Positions 24,316 to 31,733 of a stretch of DNA of 64,000 nucleotides are shown here, piece by piece (positions within the stretch are counted from its first letter, which is position 1; every line of letters begins with the position of its first letter). The notes under the pieces are model-generated. The model saw only the letters and a program-made list of their open reading frames with translations, searched no databases and was not told the origin of the DNA. The stretch lies in the IMG/VR virus record IMGVR_UViG_3300047392_000164, positions 1 to 64,000 of that record, one strand, 5' to 3'. Source of the stretch: a virus. Made by a program: the position numbers and the translations under genes.

Positions 24316-24765
24316 ATGAGTGATTTTGTAAACAGCAAATGGTGTCGCGATATCTCGGATATGCACACCAAGTTTGGCGTCAATAAAGTATTGCGTCAAT
24401 TGGATGGCGATAAACTTGAGGCATTCCTTAAGTTTCGTATTGACTTCCTGCAAGAAGAACTAGATGAAATGCGCGATGCTTTGGTTGACTATCAAGCCGG
24501 TAAAGTTGAAGGCGTGAAAGCAGCTGACGATACAGTTGATGCATTGATTGATTTGTGTGTTGTTGCTATTGGCACACTAGATGCTTTTGATGTTAATTCA
24601 GATGAAGCATGGAATCGTGTACATCGTGCAAATATGACCAAGGAAGTTGGCATTAAAGCTTCACGTCCAAATCCATTGGGTCTTCCAGATCTTATCAAGC
24701 CAGAAGGTTGGACTGCTCCAACTCATGCTGATAACATTGGCGCCTTGGCAAAGGTGTTTAAGTAA
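24316..24765 (+). CDS. MazG-like nucleotide pyrophosphohydrolase
   Basis: The 149-residue protein has the all-alpha NTP pyrophosphohydrolase pattern: FLQEELDEMRDAL (ExxE), then ADDTVDALIDLCVVAIGTL (D-x-x-D) and AWNRVHRANMTK. It resembles phage phosphoribosyl-ATP-pyrophosphohydrolase-like proteins. It probably hydrolyses (d)NTPs, shaping the pool along with the other two such proteins at 13262 and 26908. The stop overlaps the next start by one base. Confidence 0.85.
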   Translation: MSDFVNSKWCRDISDMHTKFGVNKVLRQLDGDKLEAFLKFRIDFLQEELDEMRDALVDYQAGKVEGVKAADDTVDALIDLCVVAIGTLDAFDVNSDEAWNRVHRANMTKEVGIKASRPNPLGLPDLIKPEGWTAPTHADNIGALAKVFK

Positions 24766-25730
24766 TGCCATCCCTCACCGTCTTTAAGTCTATCTTTGAC
24801 AATAAGACAGATACACGAGTTGACTTCGATACATTCGAACAATTTGAGAAGTCTCTCTATCATCTGTCTACGCTGAAGGGTTATAAGGCTAAGCGCGGTG
24901 AGTTTACTAATAAAGCTTCACCGCTTATTTCACCGGCAGTTTACAAGCCCGATACTACTCGGGCTAATGCCAATGTAATTGAATGGGCAGGCTGGGCCGC
25001 TCTTGATGTTGATAACGCCACCTATGATGGAGATCTTGAAAGTGAATTGGCTCGTTTATATCCTACCACTTATTTCATTTGCTATTCTACTGCTAGCAGT
25101 ACAAGGGATGCGCCAAAGTTCCGTCTCGTATTTCCACTTACGCGATCTGTTGGGGAAGGGGAAATCCGACACTTTTGGTTTGCACTCAACAATGAATTTG
25201 GCATGGTGGGAGATGGACAGACTAAAGACTTATCTCGAATGTATTACGTTCCTGCGATATATCCTAATGCTCATAATTTTATCTTCACTCATCGCGGTGA
25301 TTATCTCGACGTTGATGCTCTTCTAAGAAAGCACGAATTCGCAGCTCCTTCTACTTCATCAAACTTTATTGATAGACTGCCTCCTGAAATTCAGAAAGAA
25401 GTTATCAAGCATCGTCAACAGAAGTTAGAAGAAACTAAGAAGGACATTCGTTGGACATCCTATAGTGATTGTCCATTCGTCAATCGTAAGCTGATTAGTG
25501 ACTATAAACAAATCTCTGGCACTGATGGTTCAGGTCGTTACTCAATGATCTATAAAATCATGACATCAATTGCATGTAATGCCGTGAAGTCTAAGTATCC
25601 TATCACAGAATACGAGATCGTTGACATTGTTCGTAGCCTTGATCGAGAGACATCAAACCGATACGCAAAGAGGCCTCTAAACGTTGAGGCATCTCGTGCC
25701 ATCGAGTTTGCTTACAAGAATGCTTTGTAA
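24765..25730 (+). CDS. Putative archaeo-eukaryotic-type primase (AEP) protein
   Basis: The 321-residue protein lacks the zinc finger and TOPRIM of T4 primase gp61 but has AEP-like features: WAALDVDNATYDG with D81-x-D83, CYSTASSTRDAPKFRLVFPLTR, and a TKDLSRMYYVP segment, matching the order of catalytic DxD, sxH-like and later acidic motifs in plasmid and phage PrimPol domains. A helical C-terminal part follows (from about residue 230). Next to gp41, it is a good candidate for the primase. Assignment is by motif inspection only; a related T4-like conserved protein of other function is possible. Confidence 0.55.
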   Translation: MPSLTVFKSIFDNKTDTRVDFDTFEQFEKSLYHLSTLKGYKAKRGEFTNKASPLISPAVYKPDTTRANANVIEWAGWAALDVDNATYDGDLESELARLYPTTYFICYSTASSTRDAPKFRLVFPLTRSVGEGEIRHFWFALNNEFGMVGDGQTKDLSRMYYVPAIYPNAHNFIFTHRGDYLDVDALLRKHEFAAPSTSSNFIDRLPPEIQKEVIKHRQQKLEETKKDIRWTSYSDCPFVNRKLISDYKQISGTDGSGRYSMIYKIMTSIACNAVKSKYPITEYEIVDIVRSLDRETSNRYAKRPLNVEASRAIEFAYKNAL

Positions 25731-25745
25731 TACAAAAGTATACAG

Positions 25746-25774
25746 TTTACAATAAATCATTTTTGTGGTATAAT
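25746..25774 (+). promoter_or_regulatory. Early promoter for the hypermodification operon
   Basis: TTTACA (25746-25751), AAATCA element, 17-base spacer, TATAAT (25769-25774). Upstream bases CAAAAGTATACAG repeat those before the promoter at 9311. A leader with AAGGAA leads to ATG 25803. Confidence 0.8.
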
Positions 25775-25802
25775 AGATCTATCTTCGGTACAAGGAATAG
25801 CT

Positions 25803-26021
25803 ATGAATGACCACGATCGTAACAATTTTAAATACATCATGTCACTTGACGAAAAGCAATTCGATAAGTGGTATGCTTCTATCTCTGAAGATGATGTCGA
25901 CTATGCGTTGGAACTCATGAAGCAAGCTCGTCTTGAGTTGGATGTGAAAACGCATGAAGTGTTTGACGAAGTTATGAACACTTCACTTGCTCAAAAAGCT
26001 TTGAAGAAATTCATGCTATGA
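25803..26021 (+). CDS. Small helical protein of unknown function
   Basis: A 72-residue acidic protein (NNFKYIMSLDEKQFDKWYASISEDDVDYALELMKQARLEL) predicted all-helical. First gene after the promoter at 25746, and it ends in an ATGA overlap with the next. The composition recalls small phage proteins with a 'WYxSISEDDxxYALELM' pattern, function unknown. Confidence 0.7.
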   Translation: MNDHDRNNFKYIMSLDEKQFDKWYASISEDDVDYALELMKQARLELDVKTHEVFDEVMNTSLAQKALKKFML

Positions 26022-26512
26022 AAGAAGACTACTTCAAACAAGTTCTACGTAAAGCTGAACACATTGGTGCTTTTACTTTAGATAAAGTGAATAGAAAGCT
26101 TGAATTCAAAAGCATTCATAAAACAAAAGCATTCACTGAGATTGGCGATCTAGTGTACTTTTTCATTCATAAAAAAGACATTCATAAAATTGGCGAAACA
26201 TCTTCTCAAAGTGGATTCTATTCTCGTAAAGCTGAATACACTAAAACAGCTGAGTATCAAGACAGCACCACATCTAAAATCATAAACTATATGATTACTA
26301 ATGACATTAAAGAATATGATGTCGTTGCTATTCGTATTCCACGAAAGACCGAAACTCTAGTTTCAGCTATTACCGGAAGTGTTCACACTAAAGATATAAG
26401 ATTGACAAAAGACTACGAATCAATTTATATAAGTGAAGCATACATGTGTGGTTACACTTTACCTCTAAATCGAGAAGCAAATAAACATGACAAATCAAGA
26501 AATCCTCGGTGA
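26018..26512 (+). CDS. Possible GIY-YIG-fold nuclease-like protein
   Basis: The 164-residue protein contains VYFFIHKKDIHKIGETSSQSGFYSRKAEY around residues 47-75, reminiscent of the GIY-YIG core (x-I/V-Y-x-I ... K-I-G-x-T) in T5orf172/MUG113-type proteins. A later NDIKEYDVVAIRIPRK strand and a conserved Glu in YISEAYM fit the fold. The match is partial and the exact motif residues differ, so nuclease activity is uncertain. Overlaps neighbours at both ends. Confidence 0.45.
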   Translation: MKEDYFKQVLRKAEHIGAFTLDKVNRKLEFKSIHKTKAFTEIGDLVYFFIHKKDIHKIGETSSQSGFYSRKAEYTKTAEYQDSTTSKIINYMITNDIKEYDVVAIRIPRKTETLVSAITGSVHTKDIRLTKDYESIYISEAYMCGYTLPLNREANKHDKSRNPR

Positions 26513-26915
26513 CATTGGCGAAATCTGGTATCACGCTCACTTTGGTGGCGTACCATCGACTGACAAGTATGATAGCGACAAAGATCACACTGATGAAGAT
26601 GGTCGTGAAGTTGAGATCAAAACTCAAAGCCGTCATCCTTATGGATGCTTCACAGTCAACACTGCGCATACAAATCAACTTAGAAAATGTCTAGAAGTAG
26701 ATAGATTAATTTTTATTGAGTACAGTAAAAGTGATACAATTATAGTACATGAATGTACTGATCGTACGTACTATACAACCACTACTGCAGATGGTCGCCG
26801 CATGGCTTGCTGGCCAATTGAAGATATGACAATCATTGCTAAGTGCAAGAACAAAAAGCTAGCAAACCTAATGCGCAATTTCTCTAACTCTAAAACCCTG
26901 AAATACTATGACTAA
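26487..26915 (+). CDS. PD-(D/E)xK-type nuclease-like protein
   Basis: The 142-residue protein begins with GDIGEIWYHAHFGG and has a run of acidic residues ending D-G-R-E-V-E43-I-K45, matching the D...ExK active-site layout of restriction-endonuclease-like folds, followed by strands (YGCFTVN, LIFIEY, TIIVHEC). It starts 26 bases inside the previous gene. A role in host DNA degradation would suit the hydroxymethylcytosine operon, but this is inference. Confidence 0.55.
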   Translation: MTNQEILGDIGEIWYHAHFGGVPSTDKYDSDKDHTDEDGREVEIKTQSRHPYGCFTVNTAHTNQLRKCLEVDRLIFIEYSKSDTIIVHECTDRTYYTTTTADGRRMACWPIEDMTIIAKCKNKKLANLMRNFSNSKTLKYYD

Positions 26916-27372
26916 TTACACACGCAAATCAGCAAACATCCTCCTTGAAGCAGCTGAACTTCAAGAACGCAAAGGCCGTGATTATCAGAATCCTTTGAGT
27001 CGTGTACGTCAAGCAGATCACTATCCGCGTGGTGTCTATACCATCCTTGATACAATCAATGGTAAGATGCTACGCATGTACTCCGTTCTTGAAACGATGG
27101 AACAAGGTGGTGCTATCAACTTTGAATCAGTTGAAGATTCCGCAATTGATATGATCAACTATGCTTCATTCCTTGTTGCATATATGCGTGGCGATATCGA
27201 TGGCCAAGAACCTGGCAAAGATATCTTCAATCGTCGTGGCACTATGAATGAAGCATTGATCCCTTCCAACTTCAGACTTGAAGCTCCAATTAAACCTGAA
27301 ACAAATCGTGGTCCATTCCCTGATGTTGTTGCACAAGAAACGTATGTACCTAAAGGAAGATTTGAGGAATGA
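26908..27372 (+). CDS. Nucleotide-modification-associated protein (DUF1599-like)
   Basis: The 154-residue protein has an all-alpha core: ILLEAAELQERKGRDYQNP, TILDTINGKMLRMYSVLE, FESVEDSAIDMINYASFLVAYMRG. This matches the DUF1599 / nucleotide modification associated domain 1 pattern, a MazG-like fold found beside phage base-modification genes. It directly precedes dCMP hydroxymethylase, so a role in trimming or handling modified nucleotides is likely. C-terminal 40 residues are low-complexity. Confidence 0.7.
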   Translation: MTNYTRKSANILLEAAELQERKGRDYQNPLSRVRQADHYPRGVYTILDTINGKMLRMYSVLETMEQGGAINFESVEDSAIDMINYASFLVAYMRGDIDGQEPGKDIFNRRGTMNEALIPSNFRLEAPIKPETNRGPFPDVVAQETYVPKGRFEE

Positions 27373-27377
27373 TGACA

Positions 27378-28115
27378 ATGTTAAATCATAGCACTATACA
27401 TGAAGTACGTCAAGAATTTGCACGTTTATACCAAGACCAAAAGTTTGTTACCGATAAGTCGGGTGTAAAGACTATTGAAATTATTGGCGCTAGCTTCTGG
27501 GCTAACTCAGCAACTATCTTTGGTGAACCCAATGCTGATTACATTCAACGTGAACTTGATTGGTATAAGTCTCAATCATTAAATGTGAATGATATTCCTG
27601 GCGGCACGCCTGCAATCTGGAAACAAGTCGCAGATTCTGAAGGCTTCATCAATTCCAATTATGGTTGGTGTGTATACTCACCTGAAAACAATGATCAGTT
27701 TGCTCATGTTGTAACTGAACTTGAAGATCGTCCTGACTCACGTCGTGCAACCATGATCTACACACGTCCTACAATGTGGGGTGATCATAATAAGAATGGT
27801 CGTTCTGACTTCATGTGTACTAACACAGTTCAGTATCTCATTCGTAATGGTCGTATCTATGCAGTAGTTAATATGCGTAGTAATGATGCATGGGCAGGTT
27901 ATCGTAATGATTATGCATGGCAGCTGCATGTATTGAATCATGTTCGTGATGAGTTACAATTCCGTGGCAAATATTATGAACGTGGTGAAATCATCTGGAA
28001 TGCAGGTTCATTGCACATTTATGAACGTCAATTCTACTTGGTTGATAACTACCTAAAGACACGTGAAATTTCTATCACTAAAGAAAAGTATGATGCTAAG
28101 TACGGGATTGTCTGA
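27378..28115 (+). CDS. gp42: dCMP hydroxymethylase
   Basis: The 245-residue protein is a clear T4 gp42 homologue (246 aa). Matches include TDKSGVKTIEIIGASFWA, INSNYGWCVYS, RPDSRRATMIYTRPTMW, SDFMCTNTVQYLIR with catalytic C147, and VNMRSNDAWAGYRNDYAWQ. It uses methylene-tetrahydrofolate to turn dCMP into 5-hydroxymethyl-dCMP, so the phage DNA should carry hydroxymethylcytosine. In-frame ATGs exist at 27369, 27372 and 27378; the last is nine bases after GAGGA and aligns with T4 gp42. Confidence 0.96.
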   Translation: MLNHSTIHEVRQEFARLYQDQKFVTDKSGVKTIEIIGASFWANSATIFGEPNADYIQRELDWYKSQSLNVNDIPGGTPAIWKQVADSEGFINSNYGWCVYSPENNDQFAHVVTELEDRPDSRRATMIYTRPTMWGDHNKNGRSDFMCTNTVQYLIRNGRIYAVVNMRSNDAWAGYRNDYAWQLHVLNHVRDELQFRGKYYERGEIIWNAGSLHIYERQFYLVDNYLKTREISITKEKYDAKYGIV

Positions 28116-28551
28116 GTGGGGTAACCGTTATCTTTCTCTTGCTAAAGAAGTCTCTACTTGGAGTAAAGATCCTAGCAAAAAGATTGGTGCTGTTGCGGTA
28201 GGCGAAAAAGGTCAGATCCTTGCACAGGGTTACAATGGCTTTCCTCGTGGAATCCTCGACAGCGCTGATCGTTATAATGATCGTCCTACAAAGTATAAAT
28301 ACGTCGTTCACGCTGAAATGAATGTAATCTATAATGCTACATTCAATGGAGTTTCTCTCAATGGTGCACGTTTGTTTGTCTACGGATTGCCTGTTTGTTC
28401 TGAATGTGCAAAAGGAATTATCCAAGTAGGAATTCAAGCAGTGACTGTTTTCAGTGAAGACGAAGTCCCAGAAATCTGGACAGACTCTTGGGATACGACT
28501 CAAAATATGTTTAAAGAAGCTGGTGTAAGTGCACTTTGGATTAGGAAATAA
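28090..28551 (+). CDS. cd: dCMP deaminase
   Basis: A 153-residue zinc deaminase with the paired motifs HAEMN and PVCSECAK (Zn ligands His and two Cys, Glu as proton shuttle) and an N-terminal KKIGAVAV...GYNGFPRG segment. It converts dCMP to dUMP for thymidylate synthesis by ThyX. Shorter than T4 Cd (193 aa), lacking the T4 zinc insertion. The start overlaps gp42; ATG 28093 is an equally good start. Confidence 0.88.
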   Translation: MMLSTGLSEWGNRYLSLAKEVSTWSKDPSKKIGAVAVGEKGQILAQGYNGFPRGILDSADRYNDRPTKYKYVVHAEMNVIYNATFNGVSLNGARLFVYGLPVCSECAKGIIQVGIQAVTVFSEDEVPEIWTDSWDTTQNMFKEAGVSALWIRK

Positions 28552-28552
28552 A

Positions 28553-29758
28553 ATGAAAGTAGCTATTATCATGGGACGCGGCATTGAAGGTTGCGGCGTC
28601 ACAAAGTTTACAGTAGAACAAACTAAATGGTTGGCAAAGAATGGCCACGAGTTTATTGTGTTCTCCTCTAAGGATAAATCATGGACACGTAAGAATGCCC
28701 ACGATGTATCAAATGTCGTTCAATTGAAATTCGCTAAGGCTGAAGAAACTAATAAGATGATTGTTGGCTGCAATGAAGCCGATGTAGTTATCATTAATAG
28801 TCTTCCTTCGATTGGACATCCTGATGAATGTATTAACCAATTTAAGCGAGCGCTAAATGAAATCACAAAACCAGTCGTCCTCATCCAACACGATCACTCG
28901 TCCCACTCGATTCGTCGCAATGCTGCAATCGATGAGTCCATTAGAAAGGCTAGCATTCTTTTTGGCCATTCTTCTCGCAACGATTTCGCTAAGCACGTAT
29001 CTACGGTAACTGATGGTGGTGGACTTGCAGGATTCTTTGGCGAAGATAACTCAAAGACTATTCTGAATTTCCAACCAGGACTTGACTTTGATTCAGTACG
29101 TGCTAAGTATTGGAAACCTATTGAAGAACAGAATCCTATTATGAACAAATGGATTGGCCGCACCACTTCGTGGAAAGGCTATGTTCAGATGTTCAAGTTC
29201 CATAACGAATTCCTTCGTCCTAATGACTACATCACTACTTTTGAAGGTATTGAAAAGTCACCTGCATATCTTGGCTTCCGTGAACTATCAGAGTTTAATG
29301 GAATGATTGACCAAGACATTAATACTGTCACCCTTGAAAAGGACCAACCAGCATATGTCTTCGGACCTTTTATCAACGATCAAATGCTTGGCCGCATGGC
29401 TACTGTTGGATTTGGTTATCAACTTTCCGTTCTTGATGAGCGTTTTATTGAACGATCCATCGAGTATACTCATTGCGAAGTCGTTTGTTCCGGCGTAGTT
29501 CCAGTATTCCGCAAGTCTTATGGTGAACGTTGTACTCATCGTCACTTTGGTAAAAAGCTAATTGACTGTGAGAACACAGGTACTATTTGGCTTGATGATA
29601 ATGACATGCAGCCTGCTTTCGATCTGCTAAATAAGTTAGCCGCTGACCCAGTATTGCGCAATCAATACCGTGAACAGGCATATGAATTTTATAAACTACA
29701 CCAAGACTCTCAGTATACTTTTGCTGAGATGTTTGAACAGATTGAAAATAACTTATGA
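28553..29758 (+). CDS. agt: DNA alpha-glucosyltransferase
   Basis: The 401-residue GT-B enzyme closely matches T4 alpha-glucosyltransferase (400 aa): MGRGIEGCGVTKFTVEQ, QHDHSSHSIRRN, NKWIGRTTSWKGYVQMFKFH, a VGFGYQLS segment and an IEYTHCEV...VPVFRKSYGE nucleotide-binding region. It adds glucose from UDP-glucose to 5-hydroxymethylcytosine in DNA, protecting against restriction. It sits directly after gp42 and dCMP deaminase. AGGAAAT precedes ATG 28553. Whether glucose is the sugar is inferred from homology. Confidence 0.94.
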   Translation: MKVAIIMGRGIEGCGVTKFTVEQTKWLAKNGHEFIVFSSKDKSWTRKNAHDVSNVVQLKFAKAEETNKMIVGCNEADVVIINSLPSIGHPDECINQFKRALNEITKPVVLIQHDHSSHSIRRNAAIDESIRKASILFGHSSRNDFAKHVSTVTDGGGLAGFFGEDNSKTILNFQPGLDFDSVRAKYWKPIEEQNPIMNKWIGRTTSWKGYVQMFKFHNEFLRPNDYITTFEGIEKSPAYLGFRELSEFNGMIDQDINTVTLEKDQPAYVFGPFINDQMLGRMATVGFGYQLSVLDERFIERSIEYTHCEVVCSGVVPVFRKSYGERCTHRHFGKKLIDCENTGTIWLDDNDMQPAFDLLNKLAADPVLRNQYREQAYEFYKLHQDSQYTFAEMFEQIENNL

Positions 29759-30945
29759 GCTTAACACATGCTTTTATCGTACCTCTCATCGGTGGTCAAG
29801 TCCTGGGGCAGGAAGCTGCCTTTGGTTCAAAACCTGATTACATCTTATCATACACCCCTTTCTCAGGCAACGACGCACATATCATCAACCGCTTCCCGAA
29901 TAAGCCGTACATTCTTTTGGATCAAGGCGGCGTTCATCCTCATTACGTTGACGTCGTTGGTACTACTTGTCCTTGCGCTGGGCTCAGCTCTTTATCCCCT
30001 TCTGCAAATTCCGATGCATCCGTAAATGATTGGATGTACACTACGGCAACGTATGTACTAGAGAAGATGCAACCCAAAGTCTTTTGGGGAGAGAATGCAC
30101 CACGATTTGCTGGTGAAATGGGTCGACCAATCGTAGCAAACCTAATGAAGATTGCTAAGAAGAATGGTTACACTATGTCGATCTATCGTACTAAGTCTCT
30201 CCTTCATGGATTGAGCCAAGTACGTGAGCGATCATTCTACTTCTTTTGGAAAGGCGATAAAGTTCCTGTGTTCAACTACTTTGATCGTCAATATGAAACC
30301 ATTGAAGAGTTGCTAAGGAAAGTTCCAAAGGATGCAAGTCAGAACACTGTGACTAACGAGAAAATCCCATCCAAAGATGATCCATTTTATCGTTACATTC
30401 TAGAAGAAATGCATGGTGGAATTACTCACCAAGAGTTCTTCAGCAAGATTGAGAAGACAGTTGATACGATGTCTTACATTGAGAACAATGGTATCTCCTA
30501 TAAGACTGTCAAGCTTTGGATGGAGAAGAATGGCTACGAAAAGATTGCGTCTAAACTGGATGCTATCCAAGACAAGCTAGATGCAGGTGGAAACATTATG
30601 CGCCGTTACTCGGTAATTGGTAAGGGTTACACCGGTGCTTTTGTAGGTCATATGCCAATGATGTTGACTCATCCTGATGAAGATCGTTACATCACATACC
30701 GTGAAGCAATGAGTATCATGAAGTTGCCATACGACTTCGAGTTATTGAGTCCTAAGAAGAACTTGAACCATGTATGTCAGAACGTTCCTGTAACCACAGC
30801 AACAGACATGGCAATGGAAATTAAGGCGACTCTTGAAGGTCGTAGAGATATGATTAGTGCACCTCGTATCTATCAATTTAATGCTTCAAAGACTCAACGG
30901 ATTGAAGATGATGAACCTGCACAAAGTTTAGAATCATTCCTGTAA
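29755..30945 (+). CDS. DNA (cytosine-5) methyltransferase-like protein
   Basis: The 396-residue protein has the C5-methyltransferase motifs in order: an AdoMet loop IGGQVLGQEAAFG (I), CPCAGLS with catalytic C74 (IV), FWGENAPRF (ENV-type, VI), LSQVRERSFYFF (QxRxR, VIII), and a C-terminal region VIGKGYTGAFVGHMP (IX-X). All catalytic residues look intact. Motifs I-III are divergent. The C terminus QSLESFL is a clamp-binding-type peptide. It overlaps the glucosyltransferase stop (ATGA). In DNA already carrying hydroxymethylcytosine its target is puzzling; see findings. Confidence 0.85.
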   Translation: MSLTHAFIVPLIGGQVLGQEAAFGSKPDYILSYTPFSGNDAHIINRFPNKPYILLDQGGVHPHYVDVVGTTCPCAGLSSLSPSANSDASVNDWMYTTATYVLEKMQPKVFWGENAPRFAGEMGRPIVANLMKIAKKNGYTMSIYRTKSLLHGLSQVRERSFYFFWKGDKVPVFNYFDRQYETIEELLRKVPKDASQNTVTNEKIPSKDDPFYRYILEEMHGGITHQEFFSKIEKTVDTMSYIENNGISYKTVKLWMEKNGYEKIASKLDAIQDKLDAGGNIMRRYSVIGKGYTGAFVGHMPMMLTHPDEDRYITYREAMSIMKLPYDFELLSPKKNLNHVCQNVPVTTATDMAMEIKATLEGRRDMISAPRIYQFNASKTQRIEDDEPAQSLESFL

Positions 30946-30947
30946 TA

Positions 30948-30967
30948 AATGCCCTTCGGGGCATTTT
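30948..30967 (+). terminator. TTCG-loop terminator
   Basis: AATGCCC-TTCG-GGGCATT (30948-30965) running into T residues (30964-30967), directly after the methyltransferase stop. Confidence 0.85.
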
Positions 30968-30973
30968 CCATTT

Positions 30974-30981
30974 TATAAATA
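30974..30981 (+). promoter_or_regulatory. T4-type late promoter TATAAATA
   Basis: Exact TATAAATA right after the terminator, 29 bases before the first virion-cassette gene; the same terminator-then-late-box layout as after gp23. A TATAAT also occurs at 30985-30990 but without a -35. Confidence 0.75.
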
Positions 30982-31009
30982 TAGTATAATCTTTGTAAAT
31001 GGAGCAGAA

Positions 31010-31732
31010 ATGAGTGCAGCATCAGATAAGTACGAAAAGGACGTAGCCGACAACGTCGACAAAATCCCAGGTGTCAAGGCCGTTAGACCGCCAGGAGATA
31101 CTGCATACGCTGACGTAAAAATTACATACAAGAATGTTACTTCTTGGATGGAAGTAAAGATGAACCACACCGACAACTTGTCGAATCCACGTGTGTTCTA
31201 TAAGAATGGTAAGTGGGATACTACCTACGAAACTCCAGCTGCAAAAGCTGCGATCGACATTCTTAATAATTCTCCAATGGCAAAGAAATTTATTCAGGAT
31301 CTTGCTAAGTTTTCAGGCATTCCTGTTAAGATGATTAAGATTCCTACCACAAAAGGTGGACTTAAAGAAGAAGGTGCTGTTCCTCTTCATGTAATGAAAG
31401 CTTATTTTGATAAGCCTGGTGTAAATCGCTACATTGCAAACAGCGAAAACATGGATCTTGGTAAAGTAGTAACAGATCACTACACCAAAGGTAAAGCCGA
31501 ACCAGCATACTATATGCAAGCAGGTGACGACTTCTATCGCATCTCTAATAAAGATCCATTCAAACTTGGTGCAACAATCCCATTGCTATCTGGTCGTGGT
31601 GACTTTAAAGTTCGTGTATCAACACGTTCAGAATTCTATGAAGTACAGGCCGAAGTAAAGATTGCACATATGCCAGACAGTAAATATTCTGTTAAGCCTG
31701 GCACTAAGAAACAAAATCCATTCCTAAAATAA
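31010..31732 (+). CDS. PD-(D/E)xK-like late protein of unknown function
   Basis: The 240-residue protein has an N-terminal segment DTAYADVKITYKNVTSWMEVKMN, where D35 and E48-x-K50 fit a restriction-endonuclease-like active site. The rest (GAVPLHVMKAYF, YYMQAGDDFYRIS, RVSTRSEFYEVQAEVKIA) looks like a second mixed domain. Similar proteins are conserved near head genes of marine T4-like phages. The late promoter upstream suggests virion assembly or packaging. GGAG precedes the ATG. Confidence 0.55.
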   Translation: MSAASDKYEKDVADNVDKIPGVKAVRPPGDTAYADVKITYKNVTSWMEVKMNHTDNLSNPRVFYKNGKWDTTYETPAAKAAIDILNNSPMAKKFIQDLAKFSGIPVKMIKIPTTKGGLKEEGAVPLHVMKAYFDKPGVNRYIANSENMDLGKVVTDHYTKGKAEPAYYMQAGDDFYRISNKDPFKLGATIPLLSGRGDFKVRVSTRSEFYEVQAEVKIAHMPDSKYSVKPGTKKQNPFLK

Positions 31733-31733
31733 T

